Numbered from the stretch's first letter, positions 1-11,485 are shown. The stretch: DNA of 64,000 bases from Prorocentrum cordatum (GCA_963575745.1 CAUYUJ010014209.1:338198-402197), one strand, 5' to 3'. Notes: generated from the letters alone by a model not told the origin. A program made the numbers and translations.

Positions 1-356
1 TCGGGATGATGGCGCTCGCCAATATAGCGTGAGCGATCAAGACAATGTCCACCCCGAGCCACACTAGATAAGAGATGTCTCTGAGCCGTCTTCACACACG
101 AGAACGTGGTAAGGCAGAAGGGGCAGACATTCGTGGTCACGATTCTTGTCCACACGTCACGCTGTCCATGTTTAGCCATTCGATGTTGTGTTACAGCCTT
201 ATATGTGTCAAAACAAGCCGAGCATTTCAAACAATCATCCAAGACAAATCCACATTTCCATCCTCCTCCACCCTTATCAGTATATGCAGTAATACTAGTT
301 TGAGTGGGTAGCTGGTCTGGATGCCACTCTGGTGGCGGTATGGCTGACATATAAAC
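1..356. other. 3' flank of LINE remnant, no gene seen
   Basis: Mixed-composition sequence downstream (minus sense) of the first LINE remnant. The small open frames have no recognisable motif. It may be the 3' untranslated part of the element, but no poly(A) or tail repeat is visible. Confidence 0.4.
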
Positions 357-3139
357 TCATTTACGCAATACAGTAAAATCTTGATTAAGAAACTCCTCCT
401 TCACCTCCTCATCTGTGAATATCTGCGCCCACCCCGATCGCACACATACCCCAAGATAACCGCCCTCATCATCAAGCCCCTCTACCCCCTCTTGTATATC
501 CTGTCGTAGCTGTAGTGCCCACGGATTCGCATCCTTTTTCAAGTCACCACCAATCAGCGTCGGTGTGTCCTCGAACGAGAAGTGTCCGAGCATGGAGGTG
601 AGAATCTGGCCATTTCTCCACTGGTGGGCGATCATGGTCTGATACCTCCGAAGGCGCCGCACCCGCATCTCAAGACTCGCGGGTGCCATTCGCCAATGCT
701 CCAGTACTTGTGCAGTGCTCAGTGCACGATGCTGCTGTCCAGTTTTGGTCTCTCGTATTTCATGGGCTGCTCCTCTCATCGCTCGTCTAGCATAGCGTGC
801 TACCAGATGATCTAATTCTATATACTGTTGCTTAGAGCGGATGTAGGCTTCGTTAGAGTGCAGTGCAGTGTTTTGTACACAGCATATAAGAAGTGTGCGC
901 TTCACCCTCCACGGGGTGTGCTTTAAAGACCAAAAAGCTCCTAGCGAGTAGTAAGCTGCCGCCACCGCCTTCTTGCGGTATGTGAATTCTACTGCATAGC
1001 TACAGTTCGCACCGATACGTCCCCCTAAATAACGAGCGTGCGTGCAGTGCGGAGCGGGAAGGGAAACCCTCTTCATGCGAAGCTCACGCGCGTCGGTCTC
1101 CGACCCAGGCCCCGAAAGCACTGGAATGATTTCCTGCTTACTCATATTTTGCTTGCAGCCGATTTCGGCCAGAGCCATATCCAGGAGGGCATTGGCTCGC
1201 TCGCTCGACTGAGCAAGGTCCTGAATCCCTTGGTGGGGCCCTCCCAGAAGAAACTTCAAAATATCATCAGCATAGAGACTAAGTGACACATCTACTGCAC
1301 GATCCAGGAAAGGGCGTTGAGCCACCAACTCCGAAGTAACCAACCCCTCCGCCTCCAAACGTTTTCCCCAATCCTGGATGGCAGTTTGGAACTCTGCACA
1401 AACTGGCGTACGATATAAGGATCCCCCATCATGCCTCCACAGCCTGGTTTGAAAAAACGGGGGCCCTCCTCGCACTGCAGAGTTACTGCTGCTTCCTCGA
1501 ATCGCTGGCAGCCAAGACTTGCGAGGCCGTCTTCCATCAGCTCCACCGCAGCGGCACGCATGTCTGCCCACTTCACACTCGCAAAGGCATTCGTGAGGTC
1601 GTGAAGGTGAACCAATCCTAAGCGGCCAGCGCGACGGATACGCCACATCATGATCAGAGAGTTGGCAATTGCATTCTCTTTGCATCTATGTGGTAAAAAA
1701 TCCAAGCACTTGGGGAGGCATCTCGGGGGCCGTAGAGTGAGTGGAGTACCAGCCCTTACCGAGCGGAGGAAGGAGGTGGATGGTACGAAGCCCCGAGGCC
1801 GTTCCCCCAAAGGAAGTCCCGTCGGCTTTTTGCCCAAGAGACCCCCATGCTAGAGTGCCAAAAAACAAGTGTACGCATACTGGTTCGAATTCTGAGACAG
1901 GCATCTTCCAAAATAGATCTAAAAACTGGCGCGTCCAACTCGGGCTCCGGAGCCCCCAACCCTCGATTCTGATACGAGGCAACCGTGGGTGGGACCAGAA
2001 GTATCGCCAAAAGCTCAACAGGCGCGGCCCAGCTAGAGCCAGCCTTTCTCTTGGGAGCTCTCAGAGCCCATCTTTCGAGTTTACAAACATCCGACTTGGC
2101 TTTTTTTTCTGAACTGCTCGTCTAACTGGCTGATTGAATCAGGTGTAAGGTCTTCATGCACTCGAGCTCTGGCAAAGTTGATCCAAGACGGGATCAGGGT
2201 CGCCTGCGTGCCTCCTTCACAGCCAGGGAGCGAGAGCTGGTCCAGCCATTCCTTCTCCGACGGCGGGGCGACTTGTGCTGCTAGATAAGGGCGACGCTTG
2301 GTGCCAAACTTGCCACCTGCCGCTCGCCTGGCCAAACGATACACGTCAAAGAGTTTGCGCTTCCTCCATGCTTCCCACATCTCATTGATCGTCTTCTCTT
2401 GAAAAGCCTTCCAGTCCAAAATACGTTCTCGCTTCATGTGGCGTGAAAGGGCTCGCAATTCCTCCGAAACTCGTCGCTCTTCATCTGACTGGGGTGTCAG
2501 CTCGGCTGCACTGTGATCTGGCACTGAATTTTGTGAAGCCTCGTACGCGTTCTGATCGCCAGTTGGGGGCAACCTGATGGCATTTGGCCTGCATCTGATA
2601 TTAGATTCACCAATTGAAGTAACAGCTGGCGCAGTGTGGCCCAGTGCGGCTCGTAGTTCTTGGCGCTGGCGTAGCAGTTGTCGGCGATGTGCCTGTAGTG
2701 CGGTATATCTTTCATCTTCAACTCGCTCAGCCGTAAAGAACTCTTCACCAATCTCAGTCATCACGCCTTCATTCTGGGCCCACAACAAATCGGGAAGCGT
2801 GCGGGTCTTCAAATCACGCATCAAGTCCTCGTCCTGGGTAAAGCGCTCTTCCACAGCTTGAATAAAATCATCTCGAATCGGATCGCCATGAAAGGCTTCC
2901 AGCATTTTGTCTCGGTCCCATCTCGCGCGTGCTGCCTTCTCTTTGTTTGCGGCCGTCCAAGTCGGCAGCTGAAACTTGAGGTGTAAAAACGTATGGTCTC
3001 GGCGAACTCGGGTGCCGATGAGCTGAAGTTGTCTCGACAAGTGGCCCAGGGTGCCCATACTGCTGCATACTAAACTCGTGGGTGGAGAAGGAGAAGGAGG
3101 AGGCAGGAGGAAATGGGGAACCAAAAAATGGGTTCCCAT
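357..3139 (-). pseudogene. Non-LTR retrotransposon (LINE) ORF2 remnant with reverse transcriptase
   Basis: Read on the minus strand this is a broken ORF2 of a LINE-type retrotransposon, the protein that nicks DNA and copies the element's RNA. The upstream frame (3139-2081) has a run resembling the end of an endonuclease domain (RRDHTFLHLKFQLP, about residue 46), then a linker rich in Arg/Glu. RT motif A is HDLTNAFASVKW near 1600 and motif B is GGMMGDPYIVRQF near 1423, both in one frame. Motif C is LSLYADDILKF with YADD at 1263-1274, in a different frame. The C-terminal frame runs to a stop at 357. At least three frame changes are needed (about 2080, 1700 and 1400), and most of the endonuclease is missing, so the copy is 5'-truncated and dead. 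The motif order A-B-C is as expected for an RT. The LINE clade cannot be assigned by eye. Confidence 0.8.
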
Positions 3140-3402
3140 TTCCGCCCCACGAAAAACGGCCGTTCGCCTGCACGTGATTTACCAAGAACTGTTGCTGTTG
3201 GGTACGTCAGCGCGCAGATTGCGATCGCATGGCGCACCGCAGCGCAGCATCACGGGCACGGCACTGATACTCTGGAGGGCATCCACAAAAAGGATGCCCC
3301 CATGTGGTGGAGGAGGAGGGTTTGACATGGCCGCAGCAATCTGCCTCTCAAGATTTTTTGGCTCCAAGAGGCCAGGCTCCGCCCGCTTCGCGCTCCCGCA
3401 AC

Positions 3403-5555
3403 ATGGCTGCCATCAACCCCGCGGTGGTGCTGCCAGATAGCCCGGGCACTTCGCTCGGCCTGCCTGGCTACGCGCCAGGCTTTTCGTTCGCCGAGGCGCT
3501 GCAGCACATTGAAAACATGAGGGTGAACGACCACCCATGCATTAATAGCAAATGGCTGGATACGGCAGGGCAGCGCGCAATCTCCGATCTACCCGGGCAG
3601 TTCGTGACGGAGCGCGGCAAGATGATCGTGCACTTCGCGGATTACCTGGGCGACTACGATGGCGACATCCCATGGGGGGGGGCCCTGCGCGACTGCGCGA
3701 AGACGTGCGACTTCAGAGGCATGCCCGAGCCTTTCTCCTTGAAGAAGGAGCCGCCTGGCCAGTGCTCCATGCAGGTGTTCGTCGTCAAGAAGGCCGACGG
3801 CAAGCACGACATCCTGAAAGACGTGAACCTCCTGGAGGTGTCCACCAGGACGGATTCGTGCCTTCAGATGTGTCGCGGCACTGGCCTGGTATGGCGCTAC
3901 GGCAACCAAATTAGGGTTGGGCGCCTGGCCGTGCAGTACATGCTGGAGAAGCTGGAGGGCTACCAGCTGCGGCCGCGGGGCACAAGTTCATACGTGAGAA
4001 GGGGCCTCGCACCAACAATGCGAACCAGTTCATGGAGTTCGCGGATCGGGAGAGCTGTCAGCCAGAGTCCGATATTTTTGGTTGGGGGGAGAGCCGCATC
4101 GAGAGAGCCCTGAACAATTGCGCGAAGGGCACGGCAAACGCCCAGGGCCTCACGATCTGGACCCTGGCGCTTCGCGACTTCGAGCCATGGTTCCTCAACA
4201 ACGTGATCAAGCCCATACTGGCCTCCACTCTTAAGGCCTTCGGCGCGGCGTGGATCGGCAAGACGCGCGTTGGGAAGAGCGCTGGGTCGAAGACGCTGGC
4301 TTTCATGATGAGCCGCGTGGAGATCGAGGCGCTGGGGCAGTCTGGAGATGCCGGGGCGGGTGAGCTCGCGCCGACGATCGTGACGGCCAAGCATTTCGAC
4401 TTCTTCAAGGCAGAGCCCGTCACCCGCGTCAGGCCCGTCATCCTTGACGACGGCGAGCTGTCTGAGCAATCGGCATCTATCCTCAAAGCATTCCTGAACC
4501 CGAGCGAGGAAGACGCTGCGATTTGGGCACGGTGGGGTTCGTCCGAGTTCGACACTGGGGCTTCCCGCCGGGTCTGCCACAAAGCCCACGACAAGCCCTT
4601 CGAGCGCGAGCTCGTCTCCAAGTGGAAGGAGGGCACGCCGAAGGACGTGAGCAGCGACGATTTCATGCGGCTGCTACGGCCGTCGTTTCGGCAGGTGAAG
4701 GAGGACGAGGACTTGCTGGCCGTCGGCTCGCGGGCGCATCTTGCACTGGTCACTGGCACGCGGGCTCACTTCCGCCATGCGAGCGATGGGGCAGAGCCGC
4801 GTGCCTTGGTGGACTTACACCAACCCGAGAAAAAGCCAGACCTCTTCAACCAGAAATGCAAGGAGGCGTTCGGCAAGTACAGGAAAGACCCGACCAGGCC
4901 CGTGTGCCCCGCCAACTTCGGGGACGACGTCAAGTGGTTGATGGACTACTTGAAGCGCCTCTTGCAGAGCACAGACGCGCCGCTCGTGCCGACTGTCACG
5001 GGCGCGGGCCTCTTCCCCGCTGGTCCTGCTCCGTCCTCGCCGAGAAGGGGCTACGACGAATTGGGCGCCCACTTGATGAGCGCCGCTGCGTCTTCGTCTA
5101 GCGGCCTCCCAGATGCAGTTGACACCGCTGGCAGGGGGCGCGCGGGCCTGCTCGAGAGCGCGGGCAGAGACGAGCAGAAGGCGATATACGAGACAATCCA
5201 GCAGGACTTCTGGCAGAGGAGCGCGAAGGTCAGCGGTGAACTGGTGGACTTGATGTCGCTCCCCCGCAAGCGCGCGGCGACGGGGCCCCAGAAACTCACG
5301 GGGCGCGGCGGCGATCTCCTTCAGGTGGACGCTGACGAGCAGAAGGCCATATACGCGGCGATGGAGATGGACTTCTTCGAGAAGAACCAGAGGGACGCTG
5401 GCGCGCAGATGGGCCTCACGACGCCCCCCCGACAGGGCCGCGCCGCGGAGGACGACGGCCCTGACTTGGATGCAGCGCTCGAAGCCCACTTCGACCACGA
5501 GGACGACCTCGATCGCAAGCGCGCAGGAGGCCCGCGCGCAGGCGGAAGAGGCTGA
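3403..5555 (+). pseudogene. P-loop NTPase of unknown family, one frameshift
   Basis: The coding sequence is chosen to start at the ATG at 3403, which has A at -3 and G at +4, rather than at 3304. It runs in frame to about 3977, then continues in the next frame from 3978 to the stop at 5555, giving roughly 716 residues if joined. One missing G in the G-run at 3977-3980 would explain the break, so it may be a sequencing error. A clear Walker A (IGKTRVGKS, from 4257) is followed about 60 residues later by a Walker-B-like VILDDGEL (near 4446). The N-terminal ~190 residues match nothing I know. The C-terminus has two copies of a DEQKAIY...DF motif (near 5170 and 5332) and is acidic at the end. The spacing resembles compact Rep-type helicase or AAA+ domains, but no sensor or motif C was identified. 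The neighbouring transposase suggests a mobile-element helper; this is inference. Confidence 0.6.
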
Positions 5556-5670
5556 CATGACGGATTGAACTGCTGGGTGAGCGGGGTGGCGCCAGCGCGC
5601 AGCATGGCCCCCACATATTCATTTCTGCTTGGTGGGCACGCGCCCCTCGATTCACGCGCATGTCGCGCGG

Positions 5671-5759
5671 TTGCTTTTTGAAGCGGAACTTGAGCTACGT
5701 GTGGGAAGGAGAACCCCCAGCGAACGCCATGCCGCAGCACCTTGAGCCGACTTGGGAAA
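5671..5759 (+). repeat. Shared downstream segment, copy A
   Basis: It lies about 115 bp after the NTPase stop. By hand alignment it is about 78% identical over 90 bp to copy B at 7461-7550, including an exact core GAACGCCATGCCGCAGC. It is the only sequence found in common between the two gene flanks. Confidence 0.7.
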
Positions 5760-5762
5760 CGT

Positions 5763-5839
5763 GCTCATCGTCGTCGTCGTCGCCCAGCGTTGCGTCGCGT
5801 CGCCGCCCAAGGAAGCTCCGCCGCCGCCGCCGTTGCCAT

Positions 5840-5873
<34 letters not shown>

Positions 5874-6138
5874 ATCGGAATCGTCGTCTTGTCACGTGCG
5901 ATACCTTCCTGGCAAGGATAGGTACCGCACGTGGCAAAGATAGATATCGCGCGCGATGGCACCCGTGCGTCCTTGCCTCTGCGGCTCGCCGTTAACCAGC
6001 CATAGCCCAGTAAGCTCCTAGGCGGAGGTTCAAGGGGATTGCATCTATATACCGCGTGCCCTCTGGAATCCGCAGCGTTCGGCTCGCAATCTGAGGGGCC
6101 CTCTACTGGCTTTTCCGCGTTCCTCCACATCCCGCGGC
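5763..6138. other. CGTCGT/CGCCGCC low complexity and transposase 5' flank
   Basis: 5763-5885 is CGT- and CCG-rich low-complexity DNA. 5886-6138 is mixed sequence leading to the transposase start. No terminal inverted repeat or splice signal could be fixed here. Confidence 0.5.
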
Positions 6139-7401
6139 ATGGCGCGATATGCAGACGCGGCTGCCTACCTGGATGCGCTGGGGGACTTGGACGTGACGAG
6201 CCGAGATTCTTTACAGTGCGCCATCCCACGCGCGGTGATCGCAGACCCTGGGAGCTACTTGGAGGACGAGACGGCCCGCGCTTTCTTCTGTCAGCACTTC
6301 GACATGGCTCGCAAGACGCATTGCTGCGCTGATTGAAGCGAGGCGCACGCGCTGAGCGTGAAGCATCGCCGCGGCGACGCCGCGCGCTTCAACTGGCGCG
6401 GGCCTCGCTACGACGGCGGTTGCGACACGTGCAACGGAGACGAGGCGTCGGCGCTGGGGGGCGCTATTTTGGCTGGTACGCCCGCGAGCCTATGGATGAG
6501 CAAACTCGACTCGTTCGTGATGTGGTGCTTCGACTACAACCTTGGCACGCTCAAGCCCGAACTAAGCGTTGACGCCCACGCAACTGTGGAGCGTTGGATT
6601 CAAACTTTCGAACAGGGTGTCGAGGCGCACATGGCCACGAAGATGGACTCATCTTCCGCGTTCGCCGACCTGCTCGGCAGAGGCCCGCGCAAGCGCCCCG
6701 CTGCCGCGAAAGCTGCGCCGAAGCTTCGGGCCAAGCGCTCGGCGGGGAGCCAGCCAGCGCGGGAGGGAGCGAAGAAACGGCCCGTTATGAAGCGCCCCGC
6801 CCGGTCCACGCCCCCAGCAGCCCGAGCCAAGAAGGTCATCCTGCAGGTTGACGAGTCCTTTTTGAACAAGGGCAAGTTGTCCAAGTTGGCGAAGAACGCA
6901 AGGCCGAAGAAAGACAAGCTGTGGCTCTGGGGCGCCGTCGCCCAGGGCTCACCGCACCTGTTCTTCTTCAAAATGTTGAAGTCGGTGGAGGATGCTTACG
7001 ACGGGAAGCCCAGGGGCAAGAAGGAGCTCTTGGACAACTTCACGGAGCTGTCGCCGCCCGCTGGGGTCATCATTGTCTCGGACAAGTGGAAGGGGACCAT
7101 AGCGGCCGTGATGCAGCACCGCACTGACGCTGGCCTCACCGAGCGGATGCTGCCGCACGAGGTAGTGAACCACAGCGCGGGCGAGATCACGAACGAGAGA
7201 GGGTTCACTACCAACCACATAGAGCTTCAATGGTCATTGATCAAGCGATGGATCAGGAAGCGCTACGGCGGCATGTTGCCCAAGAAGGCCAACAGACAGA
7301 AGTGGTCGAGGCTCCTTGCCGAGCATATGTTCCGCACCCACATCAAGGCCGTTGAGCAGGAAGTGACTTTCAGAGCGCTGGTGGCCGCGTTCCAGGTGTG
7401 A
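6139..7401 (+). pseudogene. Merlin/IS1595-type (ISXO2-like) DDE transposase, one in-frame stop
   Basis: The ATG at 6139 (G at -3, G at +4) opens a frame broken only by TGA at 6334-6336. The same frame continues to the stop at 7401, about 420 codons. Catalytic residues of the IS1595/Merlin fold are visible: Asp in LQVDESF (D238), Asp in VSDKWKG (D315) and Glu in NHIELQWSLIKR (E362), preceded by the typical NHSAGEITN turn. The N-terminal part has Cys pairs (HCCAD; CDTC), as in the zinc ribbon of this family, and GTPASLW, comparable to the usual helix-turn-helix entry. A Lys/Arg/Pro/Ala-rich insert (about residues 180-233) separates binding and catalytic halves and could act as a nuclear-localisation or DNA-contact region. 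The family cuts and pastes DNA. The TGA sits inside the zinc-ribbon region, so this copy is probably inactive unless read through. No inverted repeats were found. Confidence 0.85.
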
Positions 7402-7460
7402 TGCTATGTCTAGGGCACGACGCTTGCCATCCACGGACATATGCACGTTCAAATCATTAG

Positions 7461-7550
7461 TGCCTTTTTGGAACGGAACTTGAGCTTTGTCGGGGAAGAA
7501 GAATCCCCGTGCGAACGCCATGCCGCAGCGCCCCGAGCTGATTGCGAAAA
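7461..7550 (+). repeat. Shared downstream segment, copy B
   Basis: It lies about 60 bp after the transposase stop and is the partner of copy A (5671-5759). It contains a small hairpin, GGGGA-N7-TCCCC, at 7492-7508 that is weaker in copy A. It could be a 3' regulatory segment or the end of a duplicated unit. Confidence 0.7.
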
Positions 7551-7726
7551 GCTCTGTCGATCATCGCCATCGCCGTTCCGCTTGCTACTGGCGATGCCGA
7601 CGCCTCGCTATTCAGCATTCGGTTCCCTCAGCCCCCGAAACAAAAAACAGAAAGGGGGGCCACTGCGGCCCATGCAGTTTTTTTCTTAAAAACGCATGCG
7701 GGCCAAACGATCTTCTAACCGAGTTT
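7551..7726. other. Spacer, no gene seen
   Basis: Mixed sequence with short A and T runs before the AGT array. No feature was recognised. Confidence 0.4.
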
Positions 7727-8640
<914 letters not shown>

Positions 8641-8689
8641 CAGCCGCACTGGTTGTAGCAACAAACGCAACACAAAATATCCGGACGAA

Positions 8690-9500
8690 AGGCTCTCGGT
8701 GGAGCTCAGTATGGGGGCCACAAAACGTGTGAAGGGTGTGCCGAAATGGGCGCGGCGGTGTCAGGCGAGCGCAGCCACTGGGGCCTTCGGTGGAGCTCAG
8801 TATGGGGCCACGAAGCTTGTGAGGAGTGTGTCGATATTTGCGCGGCGGTGCCATTGGAGCGCAGCCGCTGGGGCCTTCGGTGGGGCTCCCCATGGAACCA
8901 CGAAACGTGAGGGGTGTGCCGAAATTTGTGCGGGAGCGCCATGCGAACGCAGCCTCTGGAGCCTTCAGTGAAGCTCCCTGTGGGGCCACGAAACGTGTGA
9001 GATGTGTGCCGAACTGGGGCCTTCGGTGGAGCTCAGTATGGGGCCACGAAACGTGTGCGACGTGTGCCGAATGTGCTGCGGCAGTGTCAGGGGGGCGCAC
9101 CCTCTGGGGACTTCGGTGGAACTCCTCATGGGGCCACGAAGCGCGTGAGGGGTGTGCCGACATGGGCACAGCGGTGCCATGCGAGCGCAGCCAATGGAGC
9201 CTTTTGTAGTGAAGCTCCCTACGGGGCCACGAAACGTGTGACGGGTTGCGGCGGTGTCATGCGACCGCAGCCACTGGGGCCTTCGGTGGGGCTCAGTATG
9301 GGGCCACGAAACGTGCGAGGGGTGTGCGGAAATGGACGCGGCGGTGCCATGCGAGCGCAGCCACTGGGGCCTTCGATGGAGCTCCCTATGGGGCCACGAA
9401 ACGTGTGAGGGTTGTGCCGACATGGGTGCGGAGGCGCCATGCGAGCGCAGCCACTGGGGCCATCGGCGGAGCTCAGTATGGGCCCACGAAACGTGTGACG
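8690..9500 (+). repeat. 90-bp minisatellite, block 1
   Basis: About nine tandem units of ~90 bp, each containing GGGGCCACGAAACGTGTGAG, GTGCCGAAATGGGCGCGGCG and GCAGCCACTGGGGCCTTCGG with variations. Some units are shortened. Because the period is a multiple of three, several frames stay open on both strands (for example WGHETCEGCAEM repeats on plus), with no sign of a real protein. Confidence 0.92.
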
Positions 9501-9504
9501 GGTA

Positions 9505-9640
9505 TACCGAACAGAAACATGCGGAGGGCAGGAGCAAAAAGGGGGCAGCGGGAGGAGGAGGAGGAGGAGTGGGAACGCGGGGCAATGTCTCTTCAAATCG
9601 TGGACCCAACCAACACCACAGGATGGTTGGGAGCAAAAAC
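9505..9640 (+). repeat. Conserved tail after 90-bp minisatellite, copy 1
   Basis: Non-repetitive segment containing CAGAAACATGCGGAGGGCAG, a GGAGGA run and CACAGGATGGTTGGGA. It recurs almost unchanged at 11038-11158 after the second minisatellite block, so array and tail move as a unit. Confidence 0.85.
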
Positions 9641-10136
9641 GTAAGTATCAATGGTAGCAGTAGAAGTAGACGGACTAATAGAAGTATTCGTCGCCGTACG
9701 GATAGTGTCAGCAATAGTAGCCGTCACCGTTGCGGTCGTAGTAGAGCAGAGCAGTTGTAGCGGTAGTGATTTCAGGAATGTCAGCAGCAGTACTAACAAC
9801 ACTATCACCACTGAACGTATCAGGTTGACCAATTCCAGCAGCACCAGCGGTCCTCACAGGAGAAGCAGCGGGAACAGCAGCAGCAGCAGCAGCAAAACTA
9901 GAACGGCTTCACCTATTAGTAATACTGGTAATACGACAGGAACCAGCAGTGCGAGCACAACTTATCCGCAATGGGAGCAGTACCGTTGAAACGAAAGGGG
10001 TAGAAGCGAAGCCGTGGTTGCAGGATACTAGCAGGGCGATTGCGAATACAAATGACCTCTGCACCCGTGCCACATGGTATGGCCGGCATGATATGTGTAG
10101 CAGTGGCGTAAGTGCAGAACCGGCACTGGTTTCTTG
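9641..10136. repeat. Degenerate AGT/AGC-rich sequence
   Basis: Decayed triplet repeat (AGTAG, CAGCAG blocks near 9785 and 9877) grading into unique sequence. No gene is seen. Confidence 0.6.
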
Positions 10137-10660
10137 AATAATTCCCCAATCAGAGCTTGCCTCTGTAGGGGTCCTAGCGGATTCATATGGCTAGGTGAAG
10201 TGCGGCGCCGATTTGGTGGCCGGCGGCCGGGTGCCCGGGTGCCCGGGTGCCCGTGGGTGCCCGGTGTCCCAAGATTTCGGTGGCCGGTGGCCAGGTGCCC
10301 GGGTGCCCGGGTGCCCGTGGGTGCCCGGGTGCCCGGGTGCTCGGGGGTGCCCGGAGCTGCCCGTGGGTGCCCGGGTACTTTATAGCCATGTAGCCCTATA
10401 GCGTTATAGCTCTATAGCCCAATAATCCAATAGCCCAACAGCACATATAGCCCATATGGCCTTATAGCCCAATAGCCCTATAGGCTTCTAGCCCTATAGC
10501 CCTATAGTCCTATAGCCCCTATAGCCCCATAGCCCAATAGCCCTATAGCACTATACCCCCATAGCCATGTAGCCCTATAGCCCCATAGCCCTATAGCCCT
10601 GTAGTCCGATAGCCCCGTAGCCCCAACAAAAACCGAATTGGGGTTTTCCTCTGGCATCAT
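10137..10660 (+). repeat. Tripartite modular repeat, copy 1
   Basis: Order on plus: a conserved head (10143-10200; TTCCCCAATCAGAGCTTG, GGGGTCCTAGCGGATTCATA), a GGGTGCCC minisatellite (10218-10378), a CCCTATAG minisatellite (10384-10620), and an end motif GGGGTTTTCCTCTGGCATCA at 10641-10660. The same order recurs three more times in the window. Confidence 0.9.
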
Positions 10661-10719
10661 AGAACAATCCAGGCGAAAGGGCCCAACCATATGCAGTTGT
10701 GAACACCGCAGCTGTAGGC

Positions 10720-11037
10720 ATCGTTTTCGGTGGAGCTCCCTCTGGGCCGCGAAGCGTGTGAGAGGTGTGCCTAAATGGGCGCGGCGGTGGCATGCGAGCG
10801 CAGCCACTGGGGCCTTCGGTGGAACTCCCCATGGGGCCACGAAACGTGTCAGGGGTGTGCCGAAATGGGCGCGGCGGTGCCATGCGAGCGCAGCCACTGG
10901 GGCCTTCGGTGGAGCCTTGTACGGGGCCACGAAACAGGTGAGGGGTGTGCCGAATTTGTTGTGGCAGTGTCATGGGAGCGCAGCCACTGGAGCCTTCGGT
11001 CGAACTCCCCATGGGGCTACGAAACGTGTGAAAGATG
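10720..11037 (+). repeat. 90-bp minisatellite, block 2
   Basis: Between three and four units of the family seen at 8690-9500, in the same orientation. It is followed directly by the same unique tail, so the two blocks derive from one composite repeat. Confidence 0.9.
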
Positions 11038-11170
11038 TACCGAAACAGAAACATGCGGAGGGCAGAAGCAAAGGGGGCAGCGGGAGGAGGAGGAGGAGTG
11101 GGAACGCGGGGCACTGTCTCTTCAAATCGAGGACCCATCACCACAGGATGGTTGGGAAATACAAGCAGCC
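11038..11170 (+). repeat. Conserved tail after 90-bp minisatellite, copy 2
   Basis: Matches 9505-9640 with few differences (CAGAAACATGCGGAGGGCAG, GGGAACGCGGGGCA, CACAGGATGGTTGGGA). Downstream sequence then differs, which marks the end of the shared unit. Confidence 0.85.
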
Positions 11171-11313
11171 AGCGTGGCGCTGAAAAAGCAACACCAAGCT
11201 CTCAGCGCACTCAGCAAAACACACCCCAGGGAAAGTACAATGCGAGAGGGCCTCCTGTGTTTCCTACGCGGGGCACATATGGCAGAGGCGGATGATTAGA
11301 GGATGAGAAGGTT

Positions 11314-11452
11314 ATGGTGACGATGATGATGATGGTAGTGATGATGCTGATGATGGTGATGATGATGACGATGATGCTGATGATGATGTTGCTGATGGTG
11401 ATGATGATGATGATCATGATGATGATGATGATCATGATGATGATGATGCTGC

Positions 11453-11485
<33 letters not shown>

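Noticed and set aside
1878-1895. tRNA T-arm-like GGTTCGAATTC
   Set aside because: No acceptor, D or anticodon arm can be folded around it.
3112-3141. Hairpin AAATGGGGAACC/GGTTCCCATTT as a transposon end for the NTPase-Merlin pair
   Set aside because: No matching sequence was found downstream of 7401; it lies at the 5' limit of the LINE remnant and remains unexplained.
5741-5759. Inverted spliced-leader fragment CTTGAGCC after the NTPase
   Set aside because: The match stops after 8 bases and the homologous segment at 7531 does not keep it.
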